Assembly: GCA_903871875.1 (NCBI GenBank)
Contig: CAIQIR010000033.1
Location: forward strand, 39,696 to 103,695
Length of the DNA: 64,000 bases
DNA from: an uncultured Schlesneria sp.
Lineage (GTDB): Bacteria; Planctomycetota; Planctomycetia; Planctomycetales; Planctomycetaceae
Direction: 5' to 3'
Made by a program: the position numbers and the translations under genes. Positions 56,670-64,000 of the stretch are shown piece after piece. The notes under the pieces were generated by a model that saw nothing but the letters and a program-made list of their open reading frames with translations, ran no database searches and had not been told where the DNA came from. The stretch's first letter is position 1. The number at the start of each line of letters is the position of its first letter.

Positions 56670-58013
56670 ATGAACGGTCAGATGGAAAATGACACGCGGA
56701 CGCAGAAAGCTTGGGTCATTCTGGCGGCGAAGTTGAAACAGAAGCGGACCGAAAAAGCTCGAGCGTTGATGCGGGTCGGTCGCTTGCTTCCCAGCGTGCC
56801 ACCGCAGGACGAGGGGCCGCTGCCGACAGATGTGGATCGGACTGAGCCGGCTCCACGGGATGCTCGGCCGGTTGAGTCGCCACCACAGCCGGTTGGACCG
56901 GGGCTCGTTGCACCACAGCTCGTTGCTGCGGGGCACGTTGCTGCGGGGCACGTTGAACCGGGGCACGTTGAACCGGAGCTGGTGGAGTCGCCGAGACCGC
57001 TGACGGGAAGCGGTGGATGCTGGCGGGATCGGCTGCGGGAAGTCGGACGATTTTCGACGAGGTTGGGACTGCGGGCGACAAACTCTCTGGCGGTGGCCCT
57101 GCAGGGGATCGCGGTGGTGGCTCGAGACTTCGTCGCCGGTCGGAGGAAAATTGTGGGTCGGAGGGTCAGCGTGGGCCGGAGGGTCAGCGTGGGCCGGGGT
57201 TTGATCGCGGCTCGAGGCTTGATCAAGGGGCTGGGTGGGATTGTTGGCCGGGGTGGGGCTTGGGTTCGAGCGATGTTCGTCAGGAAACGGTTGGTCAGGA
57301 TGGTGTCGGTCAAGACGCGGTTGATCCTACCGACATTGGTTCAGACAACGCGGACTCGGATGAGCTTGATCCGGACAGCGTTGGCTCGGACGTTGTTGGT
57401 TCTGGCAGAGTTGATCCAGACGGGGTTGGCTCGGGCGGCGCTGGTTCGGGTGGGTCAAGCTCGGGCGATGTTAGTCAGGGCGGTGTTCCGCAGGATGCTG
57501 TCGGTCGGAACGGGGTTGGTCAGGACGCCGTTAGGTCGGACGGTGGCGACCTGGATCGCGGCGGTGCGTCTGGGATTCGGATTTGTCGGGGGAGTGGCGC
57601 GGCGGGGCTGGGCGTTGACGACAGGGGCGGTGCGCCCGGGATGGGGGTTTGTTGCGGCGGCGGTGCGCCTTGGTGTGGCGTTTGTTGGGAGTGTCTTGCG
57701 GGCCTGCGTGGTCGGTGTGGGTCAAACGCTACGAAATAGGGAACTTGGCCAACTTGGCCAACTTGGCCAACGGGCAATGTGGCTCAAACGCTATAAAACA
57801 GGGATGTTTGCCAACTTGGCCAACTTTGCCAACACAATTTCACCAAAACGGCGAATCGACAACTGGCGGGGCACTCGGGTGATGCTCGGGCTCGAACGGG
57901 CTCCGCCGTTGTGGGCATGCACCGCAGACGCGACGGGGGCGGCATGGGGAGTTCGTGTCGTGAGGGCTGCGTGTCGCGGGCAACGGCGTGCGGTCGGGGT
58001 TGTCGCCGTATGA
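56670..58013 (+). CDS. Low-complexity ORF with pentapeptide-like periodicity, possibly frameshifted
   Basis: The ATG at 56670 has a textbook ribosome site (AAGGAG 56658-56663, 6 bp away). The first 35 residues look like a real basic helical protein (TQKAWVILAAKLKQKRTEKA). Then the chain is made of 15-bp units: at 56892-56981 this frame reads VGPGL VAPQL VAAGH VAAGH VEPGH. Further on (57290-57544) the Val-first units (VGQDG, VGSDV, VDPDG) occur in a different frame, open from about 57017 to 57739, while this frame reads LARTL LVLAE LIQTG. Codon pattern favours the second frame there. A frameshift between the arrays is likely, so the written product after about residue 110 is doubtful. The minus strand is also open in places. 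Confidence 0.35.
   Translation: MNGQMENDTRTQKAWVILAAKLKQKRTEKARALMRVGRLLPSVPPQDEGPLPTDVDRTEPAPRDARPVESPPQPVGPGLVAPQLVAAGHVAAGHVEPGHVEPELVESPRPLTGSGGCWRDRLREVGRFSTRLGLRATNSLAVALQGIAVVARDFVAGRRKIVGRRVSVGRRVSVGRGLIAARGLIKGLGGIVGRGGAWVRAMFVRKRLVRMVSVKTRLILPTLVQTTRTRMSLIRTALARTLLVLAELIQTGLARAALVRVGQARAMLVRAVFRRMLSVGTGLVRTPLGRTVATWIAAVRLGFGFVGGVARRGWALTTGAVRPGWGFVAAAVRLGVAFVGSVLRACVVGVGQTLRNRELGQLGQLGQRAMWLKRYKTGMFANLANFANTISPKRRIDNWRGTRVMLGLERAPPLWACTADATGAAWGVRVVRAACRGQRRAVGVVAV
56892..56981. repeat. Six 15-bp tandem units
   Basis: Units begin GTTG at 56892, 56907, 56922, 56937, 56952 and 56967, exactly 15 bp apart; two (GTTGCTGCGGGGCAC) are identical. In the frame of the ATG at 56670 each encodes a Val-first pentapeptide. 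Confidence 0.85.
57290..57544. repeat. About seventeen degenerate 15-bp units
   Basis: Units such as GTTGGTCAGGATGGT, GTTGATCCTACCGAC, GTTGGCTCGGACGTT and GTTGGTCAGGACGCC follow without gaps. In the frame open from 57017 they encode V-G/D-S/P/Q-D/G-x. Two perfect 18-bp copies also sit just before, at 57161-57178 and 57179-57196. Confidence 0.75.
57721..57832. repeat. Imperfect direct repeat with 9-bp AACTTGGCC units
   Basis: AACTTGGCC occurs three times in tandem at 57742-57768, and again at 57813-57821 with a variant AACTTTGCC after it. The flanks also repeat: GTCAAACGCTACGAAATAGG at 57721 and CTCAAACGCTATAAAACAGG at 57783. Confidence 0.8.
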
Positions 58014-58178
58014 CAGCGGTTCGATTGCGTCGGTCTTGGGTGACTCGGTAGAAAATCGGGGGTTCCTCTCTCGTTCGGCCGATTTCAGGCGAATCGCAAT
58101 TTGACCAGCTCAACCATCTCAGTTGCCCCCGCAACTCCGCCACACCCCTTGCCTCCCGTGACTGCGGGGACGGGGACG

Positions 58179-59774
58179 ATGTCTCGTCGCTTTGCGGTGG
58201 GGTATCTCGTCGTGCTGTGCCTGGCGGGGGCCGTGCGAGTGTTTCTGGGGGCGGCCAGTTTGCCGCTGTTCAATGATGTCGATGAACTGGCTCATTTTGA
58301 TCTGGTGGGCAAGTACGCGAGTGGCACCTGGACCACGCGGACGAAACCGACGCTGGAGCCCGAGACGGTCGATATCACCATTTTCTTTAGTTCGTTCGAG
58401 TATCTGTCGCGGGCCGAGGATTTTCCGCAGGGCTACCCTCCGCCAGTCTGGACCATGCCTGCGCCGCTGCAGATCAGCCTGTACAAGAAACATGCGCCCG
58501 AAATGAAAACGCGAATCAACCATGATGCCTATTCGCCGCCGGTCTACTATGCCCTCGCCGGGGCCTGGTACAACCTGGCGAGGTGGGTCGGCCTGAACGA
58601 GCCGCATGCCGTGTATGCGATTCGGTTTTTGAATGTGCTGCTGCAGGTCGCGTTGATTGTGGCCGCGTTCGGATTCTGTCGAGACTATTTCTCGACGGCG
58701 GTGGCGATCACAGTCCCGGCCATGGTCGCCCTGTTTCCCAGTACCGTGTTCTTCAGTATCAGTAATGATGCGCTCTGCCCGTTGACGGTGCTGCTGGCCT
58801 TGTGGCTGTTGCTGCGGTGGTCGGCGAAACCGACGGACACTCGGCTGTCGATCGCGGCGGGGCTGGCGGTCTCGATCGCGCTGCTGGTCAAGTTGACCAA
58901 TATTGCCATCCTGCCGGTCTGCCTGCTGGTGGTGGCGCTGCGGTTGTTTCCGGCTCGGCGGACGAAGTCGCTGTACCGTGAGGCCTACTTCGCGGGCTTG
59001 GTGATGTTATTTGCGGTGGGGCCGGTGGCGCTGTGGATGCTGCAGAATCGACTGACGATCGGTGACTGGACGGGTAACGCCATGAAGGTGCAATTGCTCG
59101 GCTGGACCGCAAAGCCGTGGACGGCGATCTTCGATCATCCGCTCTTCTCGTGGTCGGGCGAACTGGCGTTTTGGAACCGGTTTTGTACCAGTTTTTATGG
59201 CGGCGACATGAACTGGCACGGCGAGCCCAGCATGAGTCCCCTGCCCCTCAAAATCTTTGCCTGGTTGTCGTTTGCCTGCCTGCCGGTGGGAGTGGCGGCG
59301 ATTGGGATCGGTGCGTATCGCAAACAGTCGACTCGTCCGACAGGACTGGCGGGACTGATCTGTCCGTTGCTGGTGGCCGGTTCAATTCTGTTCTTGTTCG
59401 TGATGTCGGTCCGGTTCGATTTTGGTCACTGCCCTTACCCGTCGCGGGAATACCCCTACTTCAATTCCGGACGGCTGATCTCGGGAGCTCTGGTCCCCCT
59501 GCTGGCGCTGTTCGTCTGTGGTGTGGAGGCGATCACCGGCCGCGTCAAAGGGCTCACGGCCATCGTGCTGACGCTGTCGGTGTTGGTGCTGGTCCCGCCG
59601 CAGGTGGCGCTGTGGCAACAAACGGTGCCCTGCAAAGCCAACTGGTTTCATCTCCCACTGCAATTGCCTAATCGGCAGCGCATGGCCGATGATCGCCGAC
59701 CGCTGCGGGTCGTGGTGGCGGCCAGCTCAAGCGAAGATCACGAACGGGGGCGGCAGGACGGACGAGTGAAGTGA
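58179..59774 (+). CDS. GT-C-like multi-pass glycosyltransferase or DUF2142-type membrane protein
   Basis: 531 residues from MSRRFAVGYLVVLC; an earlier TTG at 58101 adds a Pro/Thr-rich stretch and is less likely. About ten TM helices. The first extracytoplasmic loop starts with PLFNDVDELAHFDLVGKYAS, an acidic D-x-D-E motif just after TM1 as in GT-C glycosyltransferases that use lipid-linked sugars (PMT/ArnT-like). Later features are NHDAYSPPVYYALAGAWYN, FFSISNDALCPLTVLLAL and YFNSGRLISGALVPLLALF; the last resembles DUF2142. Transfer of sugar to an envelope acceptor is inferred. It lies 81 bp upstream of the GT41 gene on the same strand, so both may serve glycosylation. Confidence 0.78.
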   Translation: MSRRFAVGYLVVLCLAGAVRVFLGAASLPLFNDVDELAHFDLVGKYASGTWTTRTKPTLEPETVDITIFFSSFEYLSRAEDFPQGYPPPVWTMPAPLQISLYKKHAPEMKTRINHDAYSPPVYYALAGAWYNLARWVGLNEPHAVYAIRFLNVLLQVALIVAAFGFCRDYFSTAVAITVPAMVALFPSTVFFSISNDALCPLTVLLALWLLLRWSAKPTDTRLSIAAGLAVSIALLVKLTNIAILPVCLLVVALRLFPARRTKSLYREAYFAGLVMLFAVGPVALWMLQNRLTIGDWTGNAMKVQLLGWTAKPWTAIFDHPLFSWSGELAFWNRFCTSFYGGDMNWHGEPSMSPLPLKIFAWLSFACLPVGVAAIGIGAYRKQSTRPTGLAGLICPLLVAGSILFLFVMSVRFDFGHCPYPSREYPYFNSGRLISGALVPLLALFVCGVEAITGRVKGLTAIVLTLSVLVLVPPQVALWQQTVPCKANWFHLPLQLPNRQRMADDRRPLRVVVAASSSEDHERGRQDGRVK

Positions 59775-59855
59775 GATCCTCAGGTTGCACAACCTGCCGT
59801 TCGGATCGGTGGTTGAGTCGGAAATTTTTCTCATGCTCATGCTCACGTCAACGGA

Positions 59856-62210
59856 ATGGACGTCATGACGACGATGCACGAAATATTGGCGACGGCTCTC
59901 CGAGAAATCGGCCAGACATTCGTCGAACAAGGGAACCTGCCGCAAGCCGTCGACTGCTACCGACGGATTCTGGCTCAGAAACCCGACTTCGCCGCCGTGT
60001 ACGATGATCTGGGTCAGGTGCTGGCCGCTCAGGGAGATGCGGATCAGGCGATCGGTTGCTTCCGTCAGGCCGTACAGCTCGACCCCGCTCTGGCGGTCGC
60101 TCAGCGGCATCTGGGCCAGGCGCTGCAGCGCGCGGGTCAACTCGACGAAGCGATTGATTGTTATCGTCGCGTGGTGGAATTGAATCCCGCCGAGGCCGCC
60201 GCCTGTTGTGAACTGGGCCACGCATTGAAGGCGGCGGGAAACATCGAGGACGCGGTCGCGTGCTATCGGCAGGCGTTGACACGGCAGCCCGACCAGATCG
60301 AGGCGCATAATAATCTCGGCAATCTGCTGCAGCGACTGGGACGCTGGGACGAGGCGGTGGCTTGTTATCGACAGGTGCTGCAGGCGACGCCGGATAACGC
60401 GGTCGTGCGGGGTAACCTGGGCGTGGCGCTGCTGGAATGGAATCAACGAGCTGAAGCCGTGACCTGTTTCCGCCGAGCCCTGGAATTGAAACCCGATTTT
60501 GCCGAAGCACACTGCAATCTGGGCCACGCGCTCCATCGCCAGGGGCAGGTCGACGATGCGATCGCCAGCTATCGCCGGGCGGTGGAAGGGAAGCCCGACT
60601 ATTTCGAGGCGTATAGCAATCTGGGTGGTCTGCTGCTGAGTCAGTCGAAGCTCGAGGACGCGGTCCGGTGCTATCAGCGGGCGGTCGAACTGCGGCCGGA
60701 ACTCGCCAAGGCTCATTGTGATCTGGGTACGGCACACAAGGAACGGGGGCATCTCGAGCTGGCGGCGGGTTGTTATCAGCGGGCGTTGGAATTGGATCCG
60801 GCCTCGACGGCGGCTCACTGTAATCTGGGAGTCGCACATCACAACCAGGGACAGATGGAACAGGCGATCGCCTGCTTCCGTAAGGCCTTGGAGGTCAATC
60901 CGGACTATGTGCTGGCTCATCATAATCTGTTGTTTGCGCTGCAGTATTGTCAGGGAGTATCGCTGGCGGAACTGGCCGCCGCGCATGCGGATTTTGATCG
61001 CCAGCACGCCGCCCCGCTCGCCGCCCACCTGGCACCACCAAGCATTGTGCCGGGCTCAACGCCGCGTCGACTGGGCTTCGTCTCGGCCGATTTTGGACGG
61101 CATCCGGTGGGGTATTTTCTGGTCGGCGTGCTGGAACAGTTGCGGGGCGGACCGTGGGAAACGGTCTGTTACTCGGACCGCCTCCGACGCGATGACCTGA
61201 CCGAACGCCTGCACGCCGCCGTGACCGAATGGCATGAGGTGTCGGAACTGAGTGATGCCCAATTGGCGGAACAGATTCGGTCGGACCGCATCGACATCCT
61301 GTTCGACCTGGCCGGACATACCCGTCGCAATCGGCTGCTGATGTTCGCGCGCAAGCCGGCTCCGGTACAGATCACCTGGGCCGGTTATGCGAGTACTACA
61401 GGCCTGGGCGCAATGGACTACATCCTCGCCGATCGGTACGAGATCCCTGTCGACGCCGAGCCGTACTATCAAGAACGCGTGCTGCGGATGCCGGACGGTT
61501 ATGTTTGCTATACCCCGCCCAGCATTGCCCCGACGGTGACCCCACTGCCGGCACTGACCACCGGCAACATCACGCTGGGTTGTTTCAATAACCCCGCCAA
61601 GGTCACTCCACTGACGATCGACCTCTGGATCACGATTCTGCGTCGGCTGCCCGAGGCCCGGTTGGTGCTGAAATATCAGGGCTGGAACGATCCGGCCGTG
61701 GTCCGGCGTGTCGGAGAACAATTCACTGCGGCGATTGGTCCCGGTCGCGTCGAGTTCTTGGGGCAATCGTCGCACATCGGGTTGCTGGCCGAATATCAGC
61801 GGATTGATCTGGCGCTCGACCCGTTGCCTTATACCGGCGGCTTGACCACGTGCGAGGCGCTCTGGATGGGCGTGCCGGTCATCACCTGCCCCGGCGAAAC
61901 CTTTGCCAGCCGGCATTCGCTCAGTCACCTGTCGAACGTCGGGCTGACCGACACGATCGCCAGCGATCTCGACGACTACGTGGAACGAGCGGTGTCCTGG
62001 GCCAGCGACCTGCCACGACTGGCCACAGTCCGAGCGGGCTTACGCGAACGAATGGCCGCCTCACCCCTGTGCGACGCACCCCGCTTTGTGGCCAATCTGG
62101 TGACCACGCTGCAACAGGCCTGGGACAACACAATCACCGAACACAGGTCGCACACAGAACACGACGAGGCCTTCGCCCTGACCACCAGGAAACGGAGTGA
62201 CCCATCGTGA
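59856..62210 (+). CDS. TPR-containing GT41 (OGT/SPINDLY-like) glycosyltransferase
   Basis: 784 residues. Residues about 8-360 are ten or so TPR units of 34 residues (for example EAVTCFRRALELKPDFAEAH, DAIASYRRAVEGKPDYFEAY). The catalytic half follows: RLGFVSADFGRHPVGYFLVG near 406, DILFDLAGHTRRNRLLMF, PAPVQITWAGYASTTGLGAM, TLGCFNNPAKVTPLTIDLW near 577 (nucleotide-sugar Lys), and GGLTTCEALWMGVPVIT near 663. This is the architecture of O-GlcNAc transferase and bacterial SPINDLY-like enzymes, which glycosylate proteins from UDP- or GDP-sugars. Substrates are unknown. Its stop overlaps the GTG of a small ORF, the start of a compact five-gene operon. Confidence 0.93.
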   Translation: MDVMTTMHEILATALREIGQTFVEQGNLPQAVDCYRRILAQKPDFAAVYDDLGQVLAAQGDADQAIGCFRQAVQLDPALAVAQRHLGQALQRAGQLDEAIDCYRRVVELNPAEAAACCELGHALKAAGNIEDAVACYRQALTRQPDQIEAHNNLGNLLQRLGRWDEAVACYRQVLQATPDNAVVRGNLGVALLEWNQRAEAVTCFRRALELKPDFAEAHCNLGHALHRQGQVDDAIASYRRAVEGKPDYFEAYSNLGGLLLSQSKLEDAVRCYQRAVELRPELAKAHCDLGTAHKERGHLELAAGCYQRALELDPASTAAHCNLGVAHHNQGQMEQAIACFRKALEVNPDYVLAHHNLLFALQYCQGVSLAELAAAHADFDRQHAAPLAAHLAPPSIVPGSTPRRLGFVSADFGRHPVGYFLVGVLEQLRGGPWETVCYSDRLRRDDLTERLHAAVTEWHEVSELSDAQLAEQIRSDRIDILFDLAGHTRRNRLLMFARKPAPVQITWAGYASTTGLGAMDYILADRYEIPVDAEPYYQERVLRMPDGYVCYTPPSIAPTVTPLPALTTGNITLGCFNNPAKVTPLTIDLWITILRRLPEARLVLKYQGWNDPAVVRRVGEQFTAAIGPGRVEFLGQSSHIGLLAEYQRIDLALDPLPYTGGLTTCEALWMGVPVITCPGETFASRHSLSHLSNVGLTDTIASDLDDYVERAVSWASDLPRLATVRAGLRERMAASPLCDAPRFVANLVTTLQQAWDNTITEHRSHTEHDEAFALTTRKRSDPS

Positions 62211-62386
62211 CACCCACCACTTTTCGACGCGATCTGCGCCATAGGCCGGGGCCTGTGGGCAAGCATGGTCCGCAGTGGTGGCTTGCGGTACGATACGAGC
62301 GGGTCGCGGCCGGACGGCTCGCGATCGCCATTCAACGTGTTCCTCACGAGACGTTCGCGGTCTCGCTGACTGATAGTTGGGAATGA
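62207..62386 (+). CDS. 59-residue unknown protein between GT41 and the phosphorylase-like gene
   Basis: GTG at 62207 overlaps the TGA of the GT41 gene (GTGA), and its own stop at 62384-62386 is 3 bp before the next ATG. This coupling on both sides strongly suggests it is translated. The product is basic: TPTTFRRDLRHRPGPVGKH, then QWWLAVRYERVAAGRLAIAI and QRVPHETFAVSLTDSWE; the second half may form a small beta-hairpin. No signal peptide or TM helix. I recognise no family; it may be a partner of either neighbour. Confidence 0.6.
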   Translation: MTPTTFRRDLRHRPGPVGKHGPQWWLAVRYERVAAGRLAIAIQRVPHETFAVSLTDSWE

Positions 62387-62389
62387 ATC

Positions 62390-63124
62390 ATGCCTTCGGT
62401 GCTCGGTCCAAACACGAATCTTCCCGCCGAGTTTTTGAAGCCGACGGTGCTGCTGTGCTGCGGCGAAGACTCGGCCGAGTTCCTGGCGGCCATCCAGGCG
62501 GACGCGCCGCGACCGATCGAACGGCAGTCGCACTACCGTTGTTATTCGTTCTGGCAATACCCCGATTTTCTGGCCGGCTGGACCGGCATCGGGACCGGCT
62601 GCGTGGAACCGCTGTTGTTCGAACTGTTCCAAGCTCAGCAAGTCAAACGGATCGCGCTGGTGGGGACCGCGGGCAAGTTCGCTCATTCAAAACTGGAATT
62701 AGGGAAGACGCACCTCTGCGACCCGGCCAAATGTGTTTATACCGGCCTGGATAAAATCGTGGGCAATACGTTGCTGCACCCCAAGCTGCCGCCAGGATTC
62801 GCGTCCAAGGCGCCGCGCGCGGGGATTCTGTCCACCGACCTGTTTTACGGGTTCTCTGGCGACGCGATGAAAGCCACATTCCCTTTATATAATGAGGCGC
62901 TTGCGAAAGCCTATCATGACGAGTCCTCGCAGATGGATCTGGTGGATATGGAAGTCGCCCAGTTCTATTTCCTGTGCGACAAATATGGCGGCCGCGGCCT
63001 GGATGCCTACTTGGCCTTCAAGGGAGCCGCGAACGAAATGGGGCTGGGCGACCAGCAGTTGGCGAACTCCCAATCAACGATCAATGCCTGCGTTCAGGCG
63101 GCATTGTCGGCGTTGAAACAATAG
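62390..63124 (+). CDS. Nucleoside phosphorylase-like protein
   Basis: 244 residues. Sequence order matches the PNP/UDP phosphorylase/MTA nucleosidase fold: FLAGWTGIGTGCVEPLLFEL (GIGTG), VKRIALVGTAGKF (phosphate/base site GTAG), a middle helical region, and SSQMDLVDMEVAQFYFLCDK, where the DME triplet is the ribose-binding Glu, then LAFKGAANEMG. This predicts N-glycosidic bond cleavage in purine or methylthioadenosine salvage, or a related nucleotide-sugar function. It lies in the operon 3 bp after the 59-residue ORF. The late catalytic Asp is not clear by eye, so activity is unproven. Confidence 0.72.
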   Translation: MPSVLGPNTNLPAEFLKPTVLLCCGEDSAEFLAAIQADAPRPIERQSHYRCYSFWQYPDFLAGWTGIGTGCVEPLLFELFQAQQVKRIALVGTAGKFAHSKLELGKTHLCDPAKCVYTGLDKIVGNTLLHPKLPPGFASKAPRAGILSTDLFYGFSGDAMKATFPLYNEALAKAYHDESSQMDLVDMEVAQFYFLCDKYGGRGLDAYLAFKGAANEMGLGDQQLANSQSTINACVQAALSALKQ

Positions 63125-63141
63125 AACTCCCGGCAGGGACT

Positions 63142-63300
63142 GTGGGCTTCCGCGTCCACGGCGGCCTGATTCAAGCACGATTTTGGGAACGGATCGGCCA
63201 TCTGTGGGCGAACGAACTTCGTCTGTCGCTGGACGGCGACCGGTGGACATGTGATCCTGCTGACGCTCAGTTGCTCGCCTCTTCAAGGCCATTGATGTGA
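63142..63300 (+). CDS. Small (about 52-residue) unknown protein
   Basis: An open frame with coding-like content: GFRVHGGLIQARFWERIGHL, WANELRLSLDGDRWTCDP and a short tail ending ASSRPLM. It begins best at the GTG at 63142, which has AGGGA before it, 17 bp after the phosphorylase-like gene. Its TGA overlaps the ATG of the next gene (TGATG-type overlap at 63298-63302), which supports translation. The frame is also open upstream inside the preceding gene, so the start is uncertain. No family recognised. Confidence 0.45.
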   Translation: MGFRVHGGLIQARFWERIGHLWANELRLSLDGDRWTCDPADAQLLASSRPLM

Positions 63301-64000
63301 TGAACGATCCGAATTCCCCCGAGACGAATCAGGATGCTGGCAGCACACCGGCGGAATCAAACTCCGACCAGCCCGCCATCAACAAACTCGAGAAATACGA
63401 GAAAAAGCAGTGCCACAAGGATCTGCGGGATGAGGTCAAGCTGTATTGGCTGATTCAATTAGGAACCATTACCGCGTTGGGGGCGTTGATGGGGACCTGG
63501 CCGAAGGCGGCCGACGTCTCGATCCTGGATGGACTGATCATCAAGCTGCTGATTCTGTCCGTCGGGATGATCCTGTTGATCGTGGGCGGCATGTATAACA
63601 TCGTTGGCAATTACTATACGTTTGCCGCCAATTTTCGGCTGGGACGCAACTATCAGGAATCGGTGGTGACGCCCTGGCTGGCCGGCTCGCAAAGCGTGAT
63701 CGCGGCGATTCTCGGAATGGCAATGGGGGCCGTGATCTGTCAGGCGGCCTTGAGCGATGACAAGCGCGCCCCGTCCGCATTTGAGAACCGAGACAACCAG
63801 GCCTCAGGGACAACTCTAACCAAGACTCGCACGCAAATCGGGTGGGCTCCCGACGGAAAACGAATTGAGGTCACTGGCCGTGAAAACAAACAAGAAGTTC
63901 ACGCCACTACCGCTGGCAATGCCAATCAGGCCACACAGAACTCACTCTGCGCGACGTTCCTGTTTATCGCCGCGATCATCGTGGGCGCCACTGGCGGCTA
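63300..64000 (+). CDS. Membrane protein of unknown function (3' partial)
   Basis: The ATG at 63300 overlaps the preceding stop, and the frame is open to the end of the window (233 codons). A polar N-terminus (NDPNSPETNQDAGSTPAES) and a basic segment (EKYEKKQCHKDLRDEVK) precede TM1 (LYWLIQLGTITALGALMGTW), TM2 (IIKLLILSVGMILLIVGGMY) and TM3 (SVIAAILGMAMGAVICQAAL). A hydrophilic stretch (TLTKTRTQIGWAPDGKRIEV) follows, then a further hydrophobic start (CATFLFIAAIIVGATGG) at the window edge. It is the last visible gene of the GT41 operon. Family unknown. Confidence 0.65.
   Translation, partial: MNDPNSPETNQDAGSTPAESNSDQPAINKLEKYEKKQCHKDLRDEVKLYWLIQLGTITALGALMGTWPKAADVSILDGLIIKLLILSVGMILLIVGGMYNIVGNYYTFAANFRLGRNYQESVVTPWLAGSQSVIAAILGMAMGAVICQAALSDDKRAPSAFENRDNQASGTTLTKTRTQIGWAPDGKRIEVTGRENKQEVHATTAGNANQATQNSLCATFLFIAAIIVGATGG

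Noticed and set aside
56678..57313. Minus-strand Pro/Thr/Arg-rich open frame in the 15-bp repeat locus
   Set aside because: Its length follows from the repetitive composition, and no start signal was found; the plus strand has a strong ribosome site.
59727..61028. 433-codon minus-strand open frame with repeated-looking segments
   Set aside because: Its repeats are the antisense of the TPR units of the GT41 gene, which has the ribosome context and motifs.

Overview
The window looks like chromosomal DNA from a member of the Planctomycetota. This rests on gene content: many long secreted or membrane proteins of families typical of that phylum, a Ser/Thr kinase with a huge extracytoplasmic part, several VWA proteins, MoxR-VWA and BlaI-M56 modules, twin-arginine-like leaders, a GT41 TPR glycosyltransferase, short operons with wide gaps, and few strong Shine-Dalgarno sites. 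No rRNA, tRNA or CRISPR array was seen.

Layout. 1-13.6 kb: end of a TlpA-like redoxin, a TIM-barrel sugar isomerase, a TPR lipoprotein, purH, a purple-acid-phosphatase-like enzyme, a UvrD/Rep helicase, two unknown membrane proteins and an MMPL/RND exporter. 13.8-24.4 kb: a kinase with a beta-helix-like ectodomain, a secreted propeller-type hydrolase, a class-C beta-lactamase-like hydrolase, an orphan GspE/PilB-type ATPase, a 32-residue Lys/Ala-rich protein with a strong terminator, and an aspartate aminotransferase. 24.5-32.3 kb: a WD40 protein with a degenerate caspase-like domain, then a VWA membrane protein divergent from an ExbB-ExbD-ExbD-membrane protein operon closed by a clear terminator. 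32.4-41.3 kb: a K+ channel, gamma carbonic anhydrase, UbiD, a VWA/MoxR pair, a small frameshifted membrane gene, an esterase and a small cytochrome c. 41.5-48.1 kb: a three-gene operon with a cytochrome bd-like subunit I fused to cytochrome c, a DUF4404 protein, and a BlaI repressor overlapping an M56 metalloprotease fused to POTRA domains, with two inverted-repeat operators upstream. 48.2-54.2 kb: a HEAT-VWA protein, an inverse-autotransporter-like barrel plus beta-helix protein, and a small secreted Trp/Tyr-rich protein.

54.2-58.0 kb is decayed: a truncated M24 peptidase gene meeting an opposing ORF, a possible group II intron remnant, duplicated REP-like hairpins, and a low-complexity locus built of 15-bp units. 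58.1-64 kb returns to ordinary genes: a GT-C-type membrane protein and a tight operon (GT41 glycosyltransferase, 59-residue ORF, nucleoside-phosphorylase-like protein, about 52-residue ORF, membrane protein running off the window).

The strongest candidates for unusual biology are the BlaI/M56-POTRA module, the pseudo-caspase WD40 protein, the cytochrome bd-like/cytochrome c fusion operon, and the GT41 operon with its two overlooked small ORFs.
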